Origin: Prochlorococcus marinus str. MIT 9313
GTDB lineage: Bacteria; Cyanobacteriota; Cyanobacteriia; PCC-6307; Cyanobiaceae
Length of the DNA stretch: 64,000 bases
NCBI RefSeq assembly: GCF_000011485.1
Contig: NC_005071.1
Location: 747,347-811,346 of the forward strand
Reading direction: 5' to 3'
Shown here: positions 29,220 through 38,816 of the stretch, in pieces
Layout: every line of letters starts with the position of its first letter
Numbering within the stretch: the stretch's first letter is position 1
Position numbers and translations under genes: made by a program
Notes under the pieces: generated by a model
What the model was told of the DNA's origin: nothing
Databases searched by the model: none
Seen by the model: the letters and a program-made list of their open reading frames with translations, nothing else

Positions 29220-30419
29220 ATGGACAGTTCTAGTTCGTGCCCATCTGAAATATATCTGGATGCTTGTGCAACGACTCCGCCTCGACCAGAGGTGATTCAA
29301 CGCATCTTGGAAGTTCAGGAGAGTGCCTGGGGTAACCCCTCGAGTCTTCATGGCCCAGGTCTGATCGCTGCTGAATTACTTGAACGCAGTCGTCAGAAGA
29401 TTGCCTCATGCCTAATGGCTAGCTCAACCGAGCTGGTCTTGACCTCGGGAGCTACAGAATCTATTCATTTAGGCCTTTTGGGCATGGCTCGTTCCATGCA
29501 GTCGGGCCGTCTAGTGATTTCAGCGGTAGAACATCCTGCTGTTCTTGCTGCAGCTCAGGCCCTCAAGCGTGAGGGATGGGAGGTGTGTTACTGGCCTGTT
29601 GATCCACTAGGTCGCGTCACACTTGAGGATCTAGATCTGATGCTTGCTGCGCCAACACGATTGGTCTCAATCATCTGGGGGCAAAGTGAGGTCGGTACCA
29701 TTCAACCGATTGAGACGATTGGCTTAGCTTGTAGGGAAAGGGGCATTGTTTTTCACACTGATGCCACTCAAGTTCTTAGTCAGGGACTACTGCATTGGGC
29801 TGATCTGCCAATAGACTTACTTAGCGCATCAGCACACAAGTTTCAGGGTCCTAAGGGAATTGGTTTGCTTCTATTAAGACCTGAATTGATAGATGTTTTA
29901 CAACCTTTGCAGGGTGGTGGTGGCCAAGAACAGGGGCTTCGGGCTGGTACTGAATCTGTCGCCTTAGCAGCAGGGATGGCGATGGCCCTCGAACAATTGA
30001 AACTATCCAGGTCAGAGTGCGCTGATGTTGAGCTGGCCGATCAGGTGAAAGTTCAACGAATGCGTGACTCGTTAAGAATCAACCTGCAGAATTTTCCTGG
30101 ACTTCACTTCACCGGCGATCCAATCAATCGTTTGCCTCACCATATATCCATGCTTGTGGGATCAGGAGATGACCAGCCCATCTCTGGTAGAGCTGTTGTG
30201 CGAGAACTTTCACGACTTGGCGTGGCAACAAGTAGCGGTAGTGCCTGTATGGCAGGGCAACCTAAAAACAGTGCTGTCCTGCAGGCCATGCAGATCAAAC
30301 CAGAGTGGCTTCAGTCAGGATTACGTTTCTCTCTGGGTTCATGGTTAGACGAAACACAGTTGGATCAGATCCCTGATCTTCTGCAGCAGGCCATGATTGC
30401 AGCAGCATCGCCAGAATGA
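29220..30419 (+). CDS. Cysteine desulfurase (NifS/IscS-type)
   Basis: A 399-residue PLP-dependent enzyme that releases sulfur from cysteine for Fe-S cluster or other thio-cofactor synthesis. The N-terminal IYLDACATTPPRPEV is typical; the PLP Lys is K207 in SASAHKFQGPKG; the catalytic Cys is C343 in ATSSGSACMAG (class I type loop). An SD-like GGAAAGG (29213-29219) lies directly before the ATG. No scaffold gene (iscU/nfu) adjoins. It precedes the DUF1995 gene by 37 bp. Whether it is an Isc-type housekeeping enzyme or a paralogue cannot be settled from this window. Confidence 0.93.
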   Translation: MDSSSSCPSEIYLDACATTPPRPEVIQRILEVQESAWGNPSSLHGPGLIAAELLERSRQKIASCLMASSTELVLTSGATESIHLGLLGMARSMQSGRLVISAVEHPAVLAAAQALKREGWEVCYWPVDPLGRVTLEDLDLMLAAPTRLVSIIWGQSEVGTIQPIETIGLACRERGIVFHTDATQVLSQGLLHWADLPIDLLSASAHKFQGPKGIGLLLLRPELIDVLQPLQGGGGQEQGLRAGTESVALAAGMAMALEQLKLSRSECADVELADQVKVQRMRDSLRINLQNFPGLHFTGDPINRLPHHISMLVGSGDDQPISGRAVVRELSRLGVATSSGSACMAGQPKNSAVLQAMQIKPEWLQSGLRFSLGSWLDETQLDQIPDLLQQAMIAAASPE

Positions 30420-30456
30420 GCCTTACTTCTAATCCTTAAATCATCCACCCCAGCCT

Positions 30457-31093
30457 GTGATAAAAACTCTTCCCGCTGACCTCCTCGAAGCCGAGAACAT
30501 GGTTTTGGAGGCTCTACAAACCTCTTTAAAGGATCAACCCCTGGGGCGATGGGAGGTGAACTTGAAGTTTGAGGGCTTGAAATTGATGCCCGTGGCTCTA
30601 CGCCTGATGCAGAATCTGCAAGAAGATGGGTTTGAGATTGTTCTTGTTTGGCCTGATATGGGTGGTGCAGCACTGGCTAAACACAATGCTCCTGAACTTG
30701 CTAATCAGATCTCTTCAATCAATGATTTGCTCGGTGACCTGAATGGAAAAGATGATGATCGTATCTTTTTGGTTGTTGCACCACAACCCAGCGATTACGA
30801 TCAGTTTGAACTCCTCTGCAACAAACATTCAGGGGCTGTTGTCATGCTGAACGGCCGTTTGGAAGATAGTGCTGTAGGAATTGGAGGCGTTGCTAGACAA
30901 CGTAGACGAGGATTTTTATGCTTTATGGCGTAAGGCCTATTGGCTTGAACCATTGGAGTCTGGTGCGTTGATGCGTTCGCACCCAGGCGAATGGATCTTG
31001 TTTCGTGCTGATGTTGATGGGTATCGAGAGACGACGACCTTCGACCAGCGTCCAGATGCTGAAGCCATCGACGCTGCTCTTATTGGCACTTAG
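30457..31093 (+). pseudogene. DUF1995 family protein, split by a single-base frameshift
   Basis: A protein of a cyanobacteria/plant family (DUF1995; the plant LPA3 protein belongs here) in two frames. Frame one runs from GTG 30457 (MIKTLPADLLEAENMVLEAL) through EGLKLMPVALRLMQ, APQPSDYDQFELL and VVMLNGRLEDSAVGIGGVARQRRRGF; its stop is at 30931-30933. The C-terminal continuation (ALWRKAYWLEPLESGALM...DAEAIDAALIGT) is in the next frame and stops at 31093. Removing one T from TTTTT at 30913-30917 joins them into about 211 residues with the usual family order. It could be a real mutation, a sequencing or assembly error, or programmed frameshifting; the first two are more likely. Confidence 0.85.
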
Positions 31094-31215
31094 TAGATCA
31101 AGCGGACATGAGGCAAACAACAGTAATCAGTTCATTGTTTGCATCGCTTGAGAGACCAATGGTTGACTTGATCAATCGGATCGGTCTCCGTATGGTGCAT
31201 CTCTGAAGAGTTTTT

Positions 31216-31731
31216 ATGAGTCGCCAAACCCTTTTGAAACAATTCACCCCTATTGATGGGATTGCCGCAATCGTGGCACTCATCGCTCTGGGGGGTGTGT
31301 TGTGGAGTCCGAAGTTAAGTCATTCATTGGCCAGGGCCACAGGCGTCATGAGGCCTGTGAAGGTTTCTGTCGATGTTCGCAACGTGCCTACAGCTGAGCC
31401 AAATGCACTGATCGAAGCTGCATTGGCCCAGGGCAGCACCAGTATCGTTATTCGCAATCAGCCTGCCGGTTCACTGAAACTTAAGGGCATCGAAGACCTC
31501 AGAAGCAAGCTCGTGGCGGTCCAGCCAGACGGCTCTGTCGTCATCGCAATGGATCCCAATTTGGCTGCCAATAGTGTTCTTGATGCTCGCTTCATACTTG
31601 AAGGTGACGGCACAGTCTCCAAGACGGGAGTTGTGTTAGCTGGAACAAAACTCAAAATTGGCACACCAGTTGAGCTAGAGGGATCCAGCTATCGAATCAA
31701 CGGAACCGTGAGTGGTGTCAGTGTTCAATGA
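31216..31731 (+). CDS. DUF4330 family membrane-anchored protein
   Basis: A 171-residue cyanobacterial protein. It begins with a short cytoplasmic stretch and one hydrophobic segment (IDGIAAIVALIALGGVLW, about 13-30), then a soluble domain of beta-rich character (RPVKVSVDVRNVP, GSTSIVIRNQPAG, VLAGTKLKIGTPVELEG, YRINGTVSGV). The pattern matches DUF4330, function unknown. Its stop overlaps the dacB start by 4 bp (ATGA at 31728-31731), so both are coupled, suggesting a role at the envelope. Confidence 0.82.
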   Translation: MSRQTLLKQFTPIDGIAAIVALIALGGVLWSPKLSHSLARATGVMRPVKVSVDVRNVPTAEPNALIEAALAQGSTSIVIRNQPAGSLKLKGIEDLRSKLVAVQPDGSVVIAMDPNLAANSVLDARFILEGDGTVSKTGVVLAGTKLKIGTPVELEGSSYRINGTVSGVSVQ

Positions 31732-33047
31732 GGATTCTCCCTGCATGTTCCAAGATCGCTAAGAGAAACCATTCTCAATTGTTGATCCGAATTCTTGGAG
31801 CTGGGGGAATCCTGATCGGTTCAAATGTGAGTGCAGCACCAACTGTTCTTTCACCACCCCCTCCAGTTGCCATCCAGGGCTGGCCTTCTCTTCAATCTGG
31901 GCGACTCTGCCCTTCCTTGCAAAGGAGTTTCAAATCCTTACTCGGCCAAGGCTCATCGGCATGGAGCGTGAGCGTCTTAGATCGTCATGGTCAGCTCCTT
32001 GCAGACATCAACGGAACTATTGCCAAAGTTCCAGCCTCCAATCAGAAGTTGATTACAACTGCCTTTGCGCTCGATAAGCTCGGCCCTGATTTCAAGTTGC
32101 GCACCCAACTTTTACGACGCCCTGATGGGGTACTTGAAATCAGTGGTGAAGGAGATCCTGATCTAGGTATCACAGAGATACAACGCTTTGCGATGGCAGC
32201 TCTTGGTCAGGGTGGTTCGCGCACTTTTCGTTCCCATGACGATCTCCAATTACTGATCCGTGAGGAGCCTCAACAACGCTGGTGGCCTAGTGATTGGCAC
32301 CCAGCTGACCGCATTTATGCCTATGGAGCACCGATCACCCGTCTTGCACTAACAAGCAATGCCCTTGATGTGGCTGTGACCAATCCAATTGGTCGTTTAC
32401 AACGCTTGCTGGAGCGCGAAATACATCGGCAGGGGGGCAGCGCTCACTTAAGTCTTGTCAACCACGACCAGGTGAAGACAAGTTCTGCCCAGTCAGTTCT
32501 TCTTCATGAGGAAGATTCCGCACCAATGCATGCGTTGGTGAGTCTTGCTAATGCGGAGAGCCATAACTTCACAGCAGAGGTGCTGCTTCGACACGCCGCA
32601 AAAAGCTGGGATGTGAGGCTTGCCTCCAGGGAGGCTATGCGCTGGATGCAACGACAAAATCTTCCTCTGACAGGACTACGCATAGCCGACGGCAGCGGGC
32701 TCTCAAGGAACAACCGAATGAGCAGCCAAACTCTGGCGACTTTGTTGATGCGAATGGGTCATCACCCTCTTGCTCCCTACTATCAAGCCTCAATGGCCAT
32801 CGCCGGACAGCGTGGAACGTTGCGCAAACTGTTTAGAGGTACTTCACTAGAAGGGAAATTCTGGGGGAAAACAGGCACTCTCAATGGAGTGCGTTCTATC
32901 TCAGGAATTCTTGAGACAGAAGATGGACCACGATACGTGAGTGCAATAGCTAATGGCGCCAGCTCACCAAATAGAACAATCGGCTTGTTGTTGAAGGCTA
33001 TCCAACGCTTCAGCCCGTGTTCTTCATCGCTCTCAACTTCGAAGTAG
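31728..33047 (+). CDS. dacB: D-alanyl-D-alanine carboxypeptidase, PBP4/DacB family (peptidase S13)
   Basis: Low-molecular-weight penicillin-binding protein, 439 residues, acting on peptidoglycan cross-links in the periplasm. A hydrophobic N-terminal segment near residues 19-37 (LIRILGAGGILIGSNVSA) is a probable signal peptide. Active-site motifs are SNQK at 104-107 (nucleophile S104), the SxN-type motif in DGSGLSRNNRMS near 320-330, and KTGT in WGKTGTLNGVR near 385. Its 3' end overlaps by 38 bp the 3' end of the convergent Cdv3-like gene. Confidence 0.93.
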   Translation: MRILPACSKIAKRNHSQLLIRILGAGGILIGSNVSAAPTVLSPPPPVAIQGWPSLQSGRLCPSLQRSFKSLLGQGSSAWSVSVLDRHGQLLADINGTIAKVPASNQKLITTAFALDKLGPDFKLRTQLLRRPDGVLEISGEGDPDLGITEIQRFAMAALGQGGSRTFRSHDDLQLLIREEPQQRWWPSDWHPADRIYAYGAPITRLALTSNALDVAVTNPIGRLQRLLEREIHRQGGSAHLSLVNHDQVKTSSAQSVLLHEEDSAPMHALVSLANAESHNFTAEVLLRHAAKSWDVRLASREAMRWMQRQNLPLTGLRIADGSGLSRNNRMSSQTLATLLMRMGHHPLAPYYQASMAIAGQRGTLRKLFRGTSLEGKFWGKTGTLNGVRSISGILETEDGPRYVSAIANGASSPNRTIGLLLKAIQRFSPCSSSLSTSK

Positions 33048-33945
33048 CTCTACGCCCCCGGTTGATCGGTACGGCCTTGTCTGTGTGTTGGTCAGTTGAA
33101 CCGCGACTGTCATGACTGCTAATAGTTTGAATTTTCACCAGCTCTTGGCGACCAGCAATGATGACTTGAGCGATTTCTTTGAGGCGCTGCTCAAGTTCTC
33201 CAAGGGTCTGTTCGGCATAACGGTTTGCACCGTCCTGGACACCAGCAGCTTCTTGACGACTGCGCTGAATAAGTGACTCACATTGCTGGTGAGTTTGCTG
33301 CCTGAACTGAAGAGCATCGTTATGTAGCCGTTCAGCTTCGTTCTGAGCTTCCTTCTGGAGTCGTGAACCCTCTGATCTGATCTGATCTAGTTCTTGAATT
33401 GCTTGTTGACGGTTGCGTTCGTGCTGTTCGGTCAGCTGCCTCTTGATATCTATGGCTTCACGATCCAGCTGTTGTCGACGCTCCAGGGCCTCCTGCTCAA
33501 GTTGCTGTCGACGGCTAGAGAACTGCTGCTCAAGCTGAACAAGTTTCGACTGCATCTCATGTTCCAGCTGAACAGATTGCTGCCTGGTTGCTTGTAGCAG
33601 CTGTTCGCATTGTTGGCGGCTCTGATCACGAAGCTCGGCAACCTGTTTTTCCGCTTCTTGACGAATGGAAGCTGCATTGACCAATTGCTCGCGCTGTTGA
33701 TTGGCCTGGTGAACGATCTCTTCGGCTTGTTTTCGCGCAGTTGTGATGAAATCATCACGTTTCTGTAGCAACTGATCGGCCTGGTTCACTTGCCCAGGGA
33801 GGGTCTCTCGAACGGCGTCAAGCACTTCGATCGCTTCCTGTTCATTCACTAGGCGAGCGCCACTAAAGGGGATACGGCTGCCTTCCAGAACTATCTCTTC
33901 GAGTTGGTCGAGCTGTTCGAGAACGGTGAACCTAGGCTCGCTCAT
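33010..33945 (-). CDS. Cdv3/DivIVA-like coiled-coil protein
   Basis: A protein of about 311 residues, mostly one long coiled coil rich in Gln, Glu and Arg (repeats such as EQQFSSRRQQLEQEALERR). The conserved head MSEPRFTVLEQLDQLEEIVLEG, then SRIPFSGARLVNEQEAIEVLD resembles the N-terminus of the cyanobacterial division protein Cdv3, a DivIVA-type protein, so a role in septum placement is suggested; the identification rests on this head only. The longest frame begins at TTG 33969; ATG 33945 is chosen. It follows coaD by 20 bp on the same strand. Confidence 0.72.
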   Translation of the reverse strand: MSEPRFTVLEQLDQLEEIVLEGSRIPFSGARLVNEQEAIEVLDAVRETLPGQVNQADQLLQKRDDFITTARKQAEEIVHQANQQREQLVNAASIRQEAEKQVAELRDQSRQQCEQLLQATRQQSVQLEHEMQSKLVQLEQQFSSRRQQLEQEALERRQQLDREAIDIKRQLTEQHERNRQQAIQELDQIRSEGSRLQKEAQNEAERLHNDALQFRQQTHQQCESLIQRSRQEAAGVQDGANRYAEQTLGELEQRLKEIAQVIIAGRQELVKIQTISSHDSRGSTDQHTDKAVPINRGRRATSKLRAMKNTG

Positions 33946-33965
33946 CACAGTTTTAGTTTTAAAGC

Positions 33966-34439
33966 TCAATTAAATAACCTGTGGAGGTCTTGTGCCACCA
34001 CCTCAGGCACCATGTGATCAATATTGCCACCAAAACGGGCGACTTCCTTCACCATAGAACTACTGAGAAAGCTGTGATGAGCAGCAGTCGCAAGGAAGAT
34101 TGTCTCAAAATCAGGAGCCAGGGAGCGGTTTGTATGAGCAATTTGGAGCTCATACTCAAAATCACTCATCGCCCGAAGACCACGCAGGATCAGATCAACC
34201 TGATTGTGACGAGCACAGCTCACTGTGAGGCCTTCAAAGCAGATCACGCTTACACCCTTGCAATGTGCTGTAGCCACATGAATCTGGTTAAACCTCTGTT
34301 GCAAGGTGAATGTTGACGTTTTGGCAGGGTTGCTCAAAACCGCTACCACAACCTCTCCGAATAGTGCGCAGCCACGCTCAATCAAATCCAGATGACCAAG
34401 CGTTAAAGGGTCAAAGCTGCCTGGGTAAAGGGCCCTCAT
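33966..34439 (-). CDS. coaD: Phosphopantetheine adenylyltransferase
   Basis: Fourth step of coenzyme A synthesis: 4'-phosphopantetheine plus ATP to dephospho-CoA. [20 protein letters not shown] carries the TxGH nucleotidyltransferase motif. [23 protein letters not shown] and the C-terminal [15 protein letters not shown] are family signatures. The open frame reaches 34520, but ATG 34439 gives the normal 157 residues and leaves the gap to the divergent flavin reductase free. The upstream extension is not conserved in character. Confidence 0.97.
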   Translation of the reverse strand: MRALYPGSFDPLTLGHLDLIERGCALFGEVVVAVLSNPAKTSTFTLQQRFNQIHVATAHCKGVSVICFEGLTVSCARHNQVDLILRGLRAMSDFEYELQIAHTNRSLAPDFETIFLATAAHHSFLSSSMVKEVARFGGNIDHMVPEVVAQDLHRLFN

Positions 34440-34513
34440 GATCCAATCAAACCACTTCTGGATCCTATGCAGAGAGGTGCTGCTTAGAGTTGGTAAATCT
34501 GATGAGATGCTCA

Positions 34514-34996
34514 ATGACACTGGATCTAGAAGCGAAAAAGGTTTTGCTTCGCAAAATCCCCCATGGTCTTTTTATTTGTGGAGTCCGCGAAGGTGATGAA
34601 ATCAACGGCTTTACAGCAAGTTGGGTGACCCAAGGGTCGTTCGAACCTCCCCTTGTTGTTATGGCAGTTCGATCAGAGGGAAGCAGTCATGGAATCATTG
34701 AGCGAACGAAGCATTTCTCGCTCAATGTGCTTCGGGCTGATCAGAAAGAACTTGCGGCAGTTTTCTTCAAGCCACAGTCGGCGATGGGAGGGCGCTTTGA
34801 GTCAGCCCCCTTTCGTTATGGCGAATTGGGTCTACCCCTACTAGAGGATGCTATTGGAGGGGTTGAGTGTGAACTTGTGGGCCAGGTCGTCCATGGTGAT
34901 CACACTGTGTTCGTCGGAGAAGTGAAATCAGCCCATCTAAATCAGGATGGGGATGCGCTTAACCTCGCTTCAACGGGTTGGTCATACGGCGGTTGA
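34514..34996 (+). CDS. Flavin reductase domain protein (FMN-binding split barrel)
   Basis: A protein of about 160 residues resembling flavin:NAD(P)H reductases. The start [20 protein letters not shown] leads into the split-barrel core [40 protein letters not shown], and the C-terminal [10 protein letters not shown] segment. An earlier in-frame ATG at 34490 exists. The partner enzyme is unknown; some relatives are the C-terminal domain of flavodiiron proteins or stand-alone heme-independent reductases. It overlaps the uvrC 5' end by 50 bp. Confidence 0.85.
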   Translation: MTLDLEAKKVLLRKIPHGLFICGVREGDEINGFTASWVTQGSFEPPLVVMAVRSEGSSHGIIERTKHFSLNVLRADQKELAAVFFKPQSAMGGRFESAPFRYGELGLPLLEDAIGGVECELVGQVVHGDHTVFVGEVKSAHLNQDGDALNLASTGWSYGG

Positions 34997-36956
34997 AAAT
35001 AATTTGAGCAACGCTTCTCAGCGCACCATCCTTCTAAAGGATGAAAATAGACTTGAGCAAAGGCTTAAGGAGATTCCAGCTGAACCTGGTTGTTATCTCA
35101 TGCGTGATGTAGAAGACAGGTTGTTATATGTTGGAAAATCAAAATGTTTGCGAAATCGAGTCAGAAGCTATTTCCGAAGTAGCAGTGATCATGGGCCGCG
35201 TATTCGATTGATGGTGCGACAAATTGCTGAGATTGAATTTATCGTTACTGATAGCGAGGCTGAATCCTTAGTCCTGGAATCTAATCTGATCAAAAATCAA
35301 CAACCACATTTCAATGTGTTGTTAAAAGATGACAAGAAATATCCATATCTTTGCATAACATGGAGCGAGGAATATCCACGTATCTTTATCACAAGAAGGC
35401 GACGTTTCCGAAATAAGAATGATCGCTTCTATGGTCCATATGTAGATGTAGGACTATTACGTAGAACCTTATTACTAGTCAAACGTTCGTTCCCGCTGAG
35501 ACAACGACCACGGCCACTGCATCAGGATCGCACCTGCCTTAACTATTCAATTGGACGTTGCCCTGGCGTATGCCAGCAGAAGATCACACCACAGGATTAT
35601 CATCAAGTTCTTCGCAAAGTTGCGATGGTCTTTCAGGGCAGGAATCAAGAGCTTAAGGTTTTGCTTGAGAAGCAAATGGAACGCTATTCAGATCGAATGG
35701 ACTATGAGTCAGCCGCTAATATAAGGGATCAGATTAAAGGGTTAGAACAACTGACAGAAGGACAGAAGATGAGCTTGCCAGATTCAAGCGTAAGCCGAGA
35801 TGTACTAGCCATTGCAAGTGATCATAGGGTTGCTGCAGTTCAGCTTTTTCAGATGCGTGCAGGTAAACTTGTTAATCGTCTTGGCTTTACTGCTGATGCA
35901 GTCGATCAAACTCTTGGAAGTGTACTCCAGCGAGTTATCGAAGAACATTACAGTCAAGTAGATGCTGTAGAGGTGCCGCCAGAAGTTCTTGTTCAATACT
36001 CATTACCTCAGCAAGAATTGCTAGTTGATTGGCTCAGTGAGCACCGAGGTCGGCGTGTTCAAATCAGTTGTCCTCAACGCCAAGCGAAAGCAGAGTTGAT
36101 AGAACTTGTTGAACGCAATGCAGTATTTGAACTATCGCGTGCGAAGAGTGGGCAGCAGCAACAGGAATTGGCAACAGAGGATCTAGCCCAGTTGCTTGAA
36201 CTCACGACACAACCAAGAAGAATCGAAGGATATGATATTAGTCATATCCAAGGAAGTGATGCTGTTGCATCACAGGTTGTATTTATCGATGGGCTTCCCG
36301 CTAAACAGCATTACCGAAAGTATAAAATTAAAAGTAGCAGTATCAAATCTGGCCATAGCGATGACTTCATGGCGATGGCTGAGATTATGCGCCGTCGCTT
36401 TCGTCGTTGGGCAAGGGTGAAGCAAGAAGGATCCAATTTTGAAAACCTGCAGCGTTGCAGTGGCAGTGCCTTGCAGACAGATGGTCTCAATGATTGGCCT
36501 GATGTGGTGATGATTGATGGCGGTAAGGGGCAGCTTTCATCAGCCATGGAAGCTTTACGAGAGCTTGACCTTCATGAGGATCTCGTCGTTTGTTCATTGG
36601 CTAAGAAGCATGAACAGATCTTTGTACCTGGACAAAGCAAACCATTGGATTCTGATCCTGATCAGTTGGGTGTAGTCCTTTTAAGGCGGCTTCGCGATGA
36701 AGCACATCGCTTTGCAGTGAGTTATCACCGCCAACAAAGAGGGGTAAGAATGAACCGATCGCGGCTTACAGACATCCCTGGACTTGGGCCTAGGCGTGTC
36801 CGTGACCTTCTTGCCCACTTTCAATCCATTGATGCTATTCAGTTGGCTAGCGTCCAGCAAATTAGTCAGGCACCAGGGCTTGGACCAGCACTTGCCTTAC
36901 AGGTTTGGACCTATTTCCACCCTGAAGCCGATATTGCGTTGGAGGAGGTTGCCTGA
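34947..36956 (+). CDS. uvrC: Excinuclease ABC subunit UvrC
   Basis: A 669-residue endonuclease that makes both incisions in nucleotide excision repair. The GIY-YIG nuclease ([29 protein letters not shown] region, about 48-76), the UVR domain for UvrB contact ([19 protein letters not shown]), the RNase H-like C-terminal nuclease ([16 protein letters not shown] and [13 protein letters not shown]) and tandem helix-hairpin-helix motifs ([25 protein letters not shown]) are all present. The start is ATG 34947 inside the flavin-reductase gene; TTG 35004 after that gene is an alternative. Confidence 0.97.
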   Translation: MGMRLTSLQRVGHTAVENNLSNASQRTILLKDENRLEQRLKEIPAEPGCYLMRDVEDRLLYVGKSKCLRNRVRSYFRSSSDHGPRIRLMVRQIAEIEFIVTDSEAESLVLESNLIKNQQPHFNVLLKDDKKYPYLCITWSEEYPRIFITRRRRFRNKNDRFYGPYVDVGLLRRTLLLVKRSFPLRQRPRPLHQDRTCLNYSIGRCPGVCQQKITPQDYHQVLRKVAMVFQGRNQELKVLLEKQMERYSDRMDYESAANIRDQIKGLEQLTEGQKMSLPDSSVSRDVLAIASDHRVAAVQLFQMRAGKLVNRLGFTADAVDQTLGSVLQRVIEEHYSQVDAVEVPPEVLVQYSLPQQELLVDWLSEHRGRRVQISCPQRQAKAELIELVERNAVFELSRAKSGQQQQELATEDLAQLLELTTQPRRIEGYDISHIQGSDAVASQVVFIDGLPAKQHYRKYKIKSSSIKSGHSDDFMAMAEIMRRRFRRWARVKQEGSNFENLQRCSGSALQTDGLNDWPDVVMIDGGKGQLSSAMEALRELDLHEDLVVCSLAKKHEQIFVPGQSKPLDSDPDQLGVVLLRRLRDEAHRFAVSYHRQQRGVRMNRSRLTDIPGLGPRRVRDLLAHFQSIDAIQLASVQQISQAPGLGPALALQVWTYFHPEADIALEEVA

Positions 36957-37022
36957 TCAAGACGGATCACTTTTTTTAACTCTCACTACTTGTTCATCTC
37001 AGCAGATTGCTAATTGTTATCC

Positions 37023-37610
37023 ATGACTTTTCCGCCCGAGGCATACCTGTGGTTTAAAACCCTCCACATTGTTGGGGTTGTGGTTTGGTTCGCCGGCCTT
37101 TTTTATCTTGTGCGCTTATTTATCTATCACGTGGAAGCCGCTGACTTGGAACCAACTGTCAAAAAAGCATTTGAAGAGCAATACACGCTGATGGAGCGTC
37201 GATTGGCAAATATAATCACCACTCCAGGGATGATTCTTGCCGTTTCCATGGCTGTTGGATTGCTAATCACCCAACCGAGTTGGCTTAATCAAGCTTGGAT
37301 GCAAGCAAAGCTTGCTTTGGTGGCTGGGCTAATCGCCTACCACATTTTCTGTTATCGGCTGATGGGTCAGTTGAATCGCGGGGAATGCAGCTGGAGCGGC
37401 CGTCAGCTTCGTGCCCTAAATGAACTTCCAACTTTATTCTTAGTGTTAGTAGTGATGCTGGTTGTCTTCAAAAACCAGTTTCCAACAGGTGCAGCTACTT
37501 GGTTGATCGTTGGCCTTGTACTGTTTATGGCCGCGTCAATTCAGTTTTATGCACGATGGAGACGATTAAGACTTAGCCGACAATTGGAAAGCCCGCTAAA
37601 TAATGGCTAA
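37023..37610 (+). CDS. hemJ: Protoporphyrinogen oxidase HemJ
   Basis: A 195-residue membrane protein of the HemJ (UPF0093) family, penultimate step of protoheme and chlorophyll precursor synthesis. Four to five hydrophobic segments are present; WFKTLHIVGVVVWFAGLFYLVRLFIYH contains the conserved early His and Arg residues, and MLVVFKNQFPTG the conserved late segment; an early His binds heme in family members. The frame extends upstream to TTG 37014, but ATG 37023 (MTFPPEAYLWF) is the usual start. The stop overlaps the PHP gene by 8 bp. Confidence 0.93.
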   Translation: MTFPPEAYLWFKTLHIVGVVVWFAGLFYLVRLFIYHVEAADLEPTVKKAFEEQYTLMERRLANIITTPGMILAVSMAVGLLITQPSWLNQAWMQAKLALVAGLIAYHIFCYRLMGQLNRGECSWSGRQLRALNELPTLFLVLVVMLVVFKNQFPTGAATWLIVGLVLFMAASIQFYARWRRLRLSRQLESPLNNG

Positions 37611-38259
37611 TGTTCCTCATCCTCTAAGTGAAATCCTCTTGGGTGTTAGTTCTGAGAGTTGTCCAAATATTATGAATTTTCACTGTCATACTATTTGCAG
37701 TGATGGCAGCCTTGAGCCTGAGCTTTTAATTGCCCAAGCAAGCCAAAGAGGTTTGCAACATATAGCAATCACAGATCACCACAGCACTCAGGCCTATCAT
37801 CCCATGACGGAATGGCTTGCTAGGCGAAGTAATCAAGGATTACCAGTTCCAAGACTTTGGAGTGGTTTAGAAATCAGTTGCTTGTTGAAAGGTTGTCTTG
37901 TCCATGTCCTTGCTCTTGGCTTTGAGGTTGGGCATCGTGCTCTTCATACCTATAACCAAAACAACTCTGCAACCGGGGGATCATTACAGGCTAAAGCTGT
38001 AAAAGAGGCGATTCATGAGGCCGGAGGATTGGCCGTGCTAGCCCATCCAGCTCGATACCGCGTGCGGCATGAACTTCTTATAGATGCAGCCGCTGAACTT
38101 GGCTTCGATGCTGGTGAGGCATGGTATGACTATGACTTTCAGACTAATTGGCATCCAACACCATTCATATGTGAAGCAATCGATGATCAGTTGAAGGGTC
38201 TTGGGCTAATGCGTACATGTGGCACTGATACTCATGGATTTGACCTCAGCGGACGCTAA
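37603..38259 (+). CDS. PHP-domain metal-dependent phosphoesterase
   Basis: A 218-residue PHP-fold hydrolase. Metal-ligand motifs are NFHCHTICSDGS near 25-36, ITDHHST near 57-63, LAHPARY near 147-153 and CGTDTHG near the C-terminus. These fit a small PHP protein of the YciV/RnaAM type (5'-3' exonuclease or nucleotidase), though the substrate is unknown. The start MANVPHPLSEIL overlaps hemJ by 8 bp, so translation is coupled. Confidence 0.87.
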   Translation: MANVPHPLSEILLGVSSESCPNIMNFHCHTICSDGSLEPELLIAQASQRGLQHIAITDHHSTQAYHPMTEWLARRSNQGLPVPRLWSGLEISCLLKGCLVHVLALGFEVGHRALHTYNQNNSATGGSLQAKAVKEAIHEAGGLAVLAHPARYRVRHELLIDAAAELGFDAGEAWYDYDFQTNWHPTPFICEAIDDQLKGLGLMRTCGTDTHGFDLSGR

Positions 38260-38816
38260 ATCCCATCTAGCTCATTAACATGACTATAGTTTTCAGATTA
38301 TGCTTGGAAATATTGATCGATCAATGGTCTTTTTGTATGCTTAGGATAAGAACTCGTAATAAATAGAATCGCTGATACGTGATTACAGATAAGGCAACAA
38401 GTAGGTTTTACTTGATGGCATTAGCTTGGCATTAATAACCCCAGCCAACATCAAAAAATAATTCAGGGCCTTTATTAAAAATAAATCTCAATAGTTAGTC
38501 GATGGCATCAAAAGATAGGCTTTCATTTTCCAATGGATACCAGGTCTTGCTTTATAAATCTTTTAGTTACATGATGAGTTTCTGAAACCTTTTCAACTGG
38601 ATGCATTACTTATCCAGAGCTTGAAATGATTACAGCCTTAGCAGTGAGCCGACTAGCGATGAAAAAATAATGCTGCAAGGTATTTACTCATCAATTTATC
38701 CCTTGATAAATTGTTCTTACTGCTATCAATGTTGACCCTTAAGGTAACTAATTGAGAGGGATTTGCATCGAATATAATGGTTAGAGAAAAAATCAGTATG
38801 GTTATTATTCAGGGGA
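38260..38816. other. 557-bp AT-rich spacer between convergent gene ends
   Basis: The PHP gene and cobN both end here, so no promoter is required. No credible ORF, tRNA or known RNA is seen. The clearest structure is a 9-bp perfect inverted repeat at 38692-38713, described separately. Confidence 0.6.
38692..38713. repeat. 9-bp perfect inverted repeat with 4-nt loop, AT-rich
   Basis: CAATTTATC (38692-38700) and GATAAATTG (38705-38713) flank CCTT. It lies about 105 bp beyond the cobN stop on the transcribed side and 433 bp beyond the PHP stop. It is AT-rich, has no clean T-run, and is at best a weak terminator. Confidence 0.35.
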
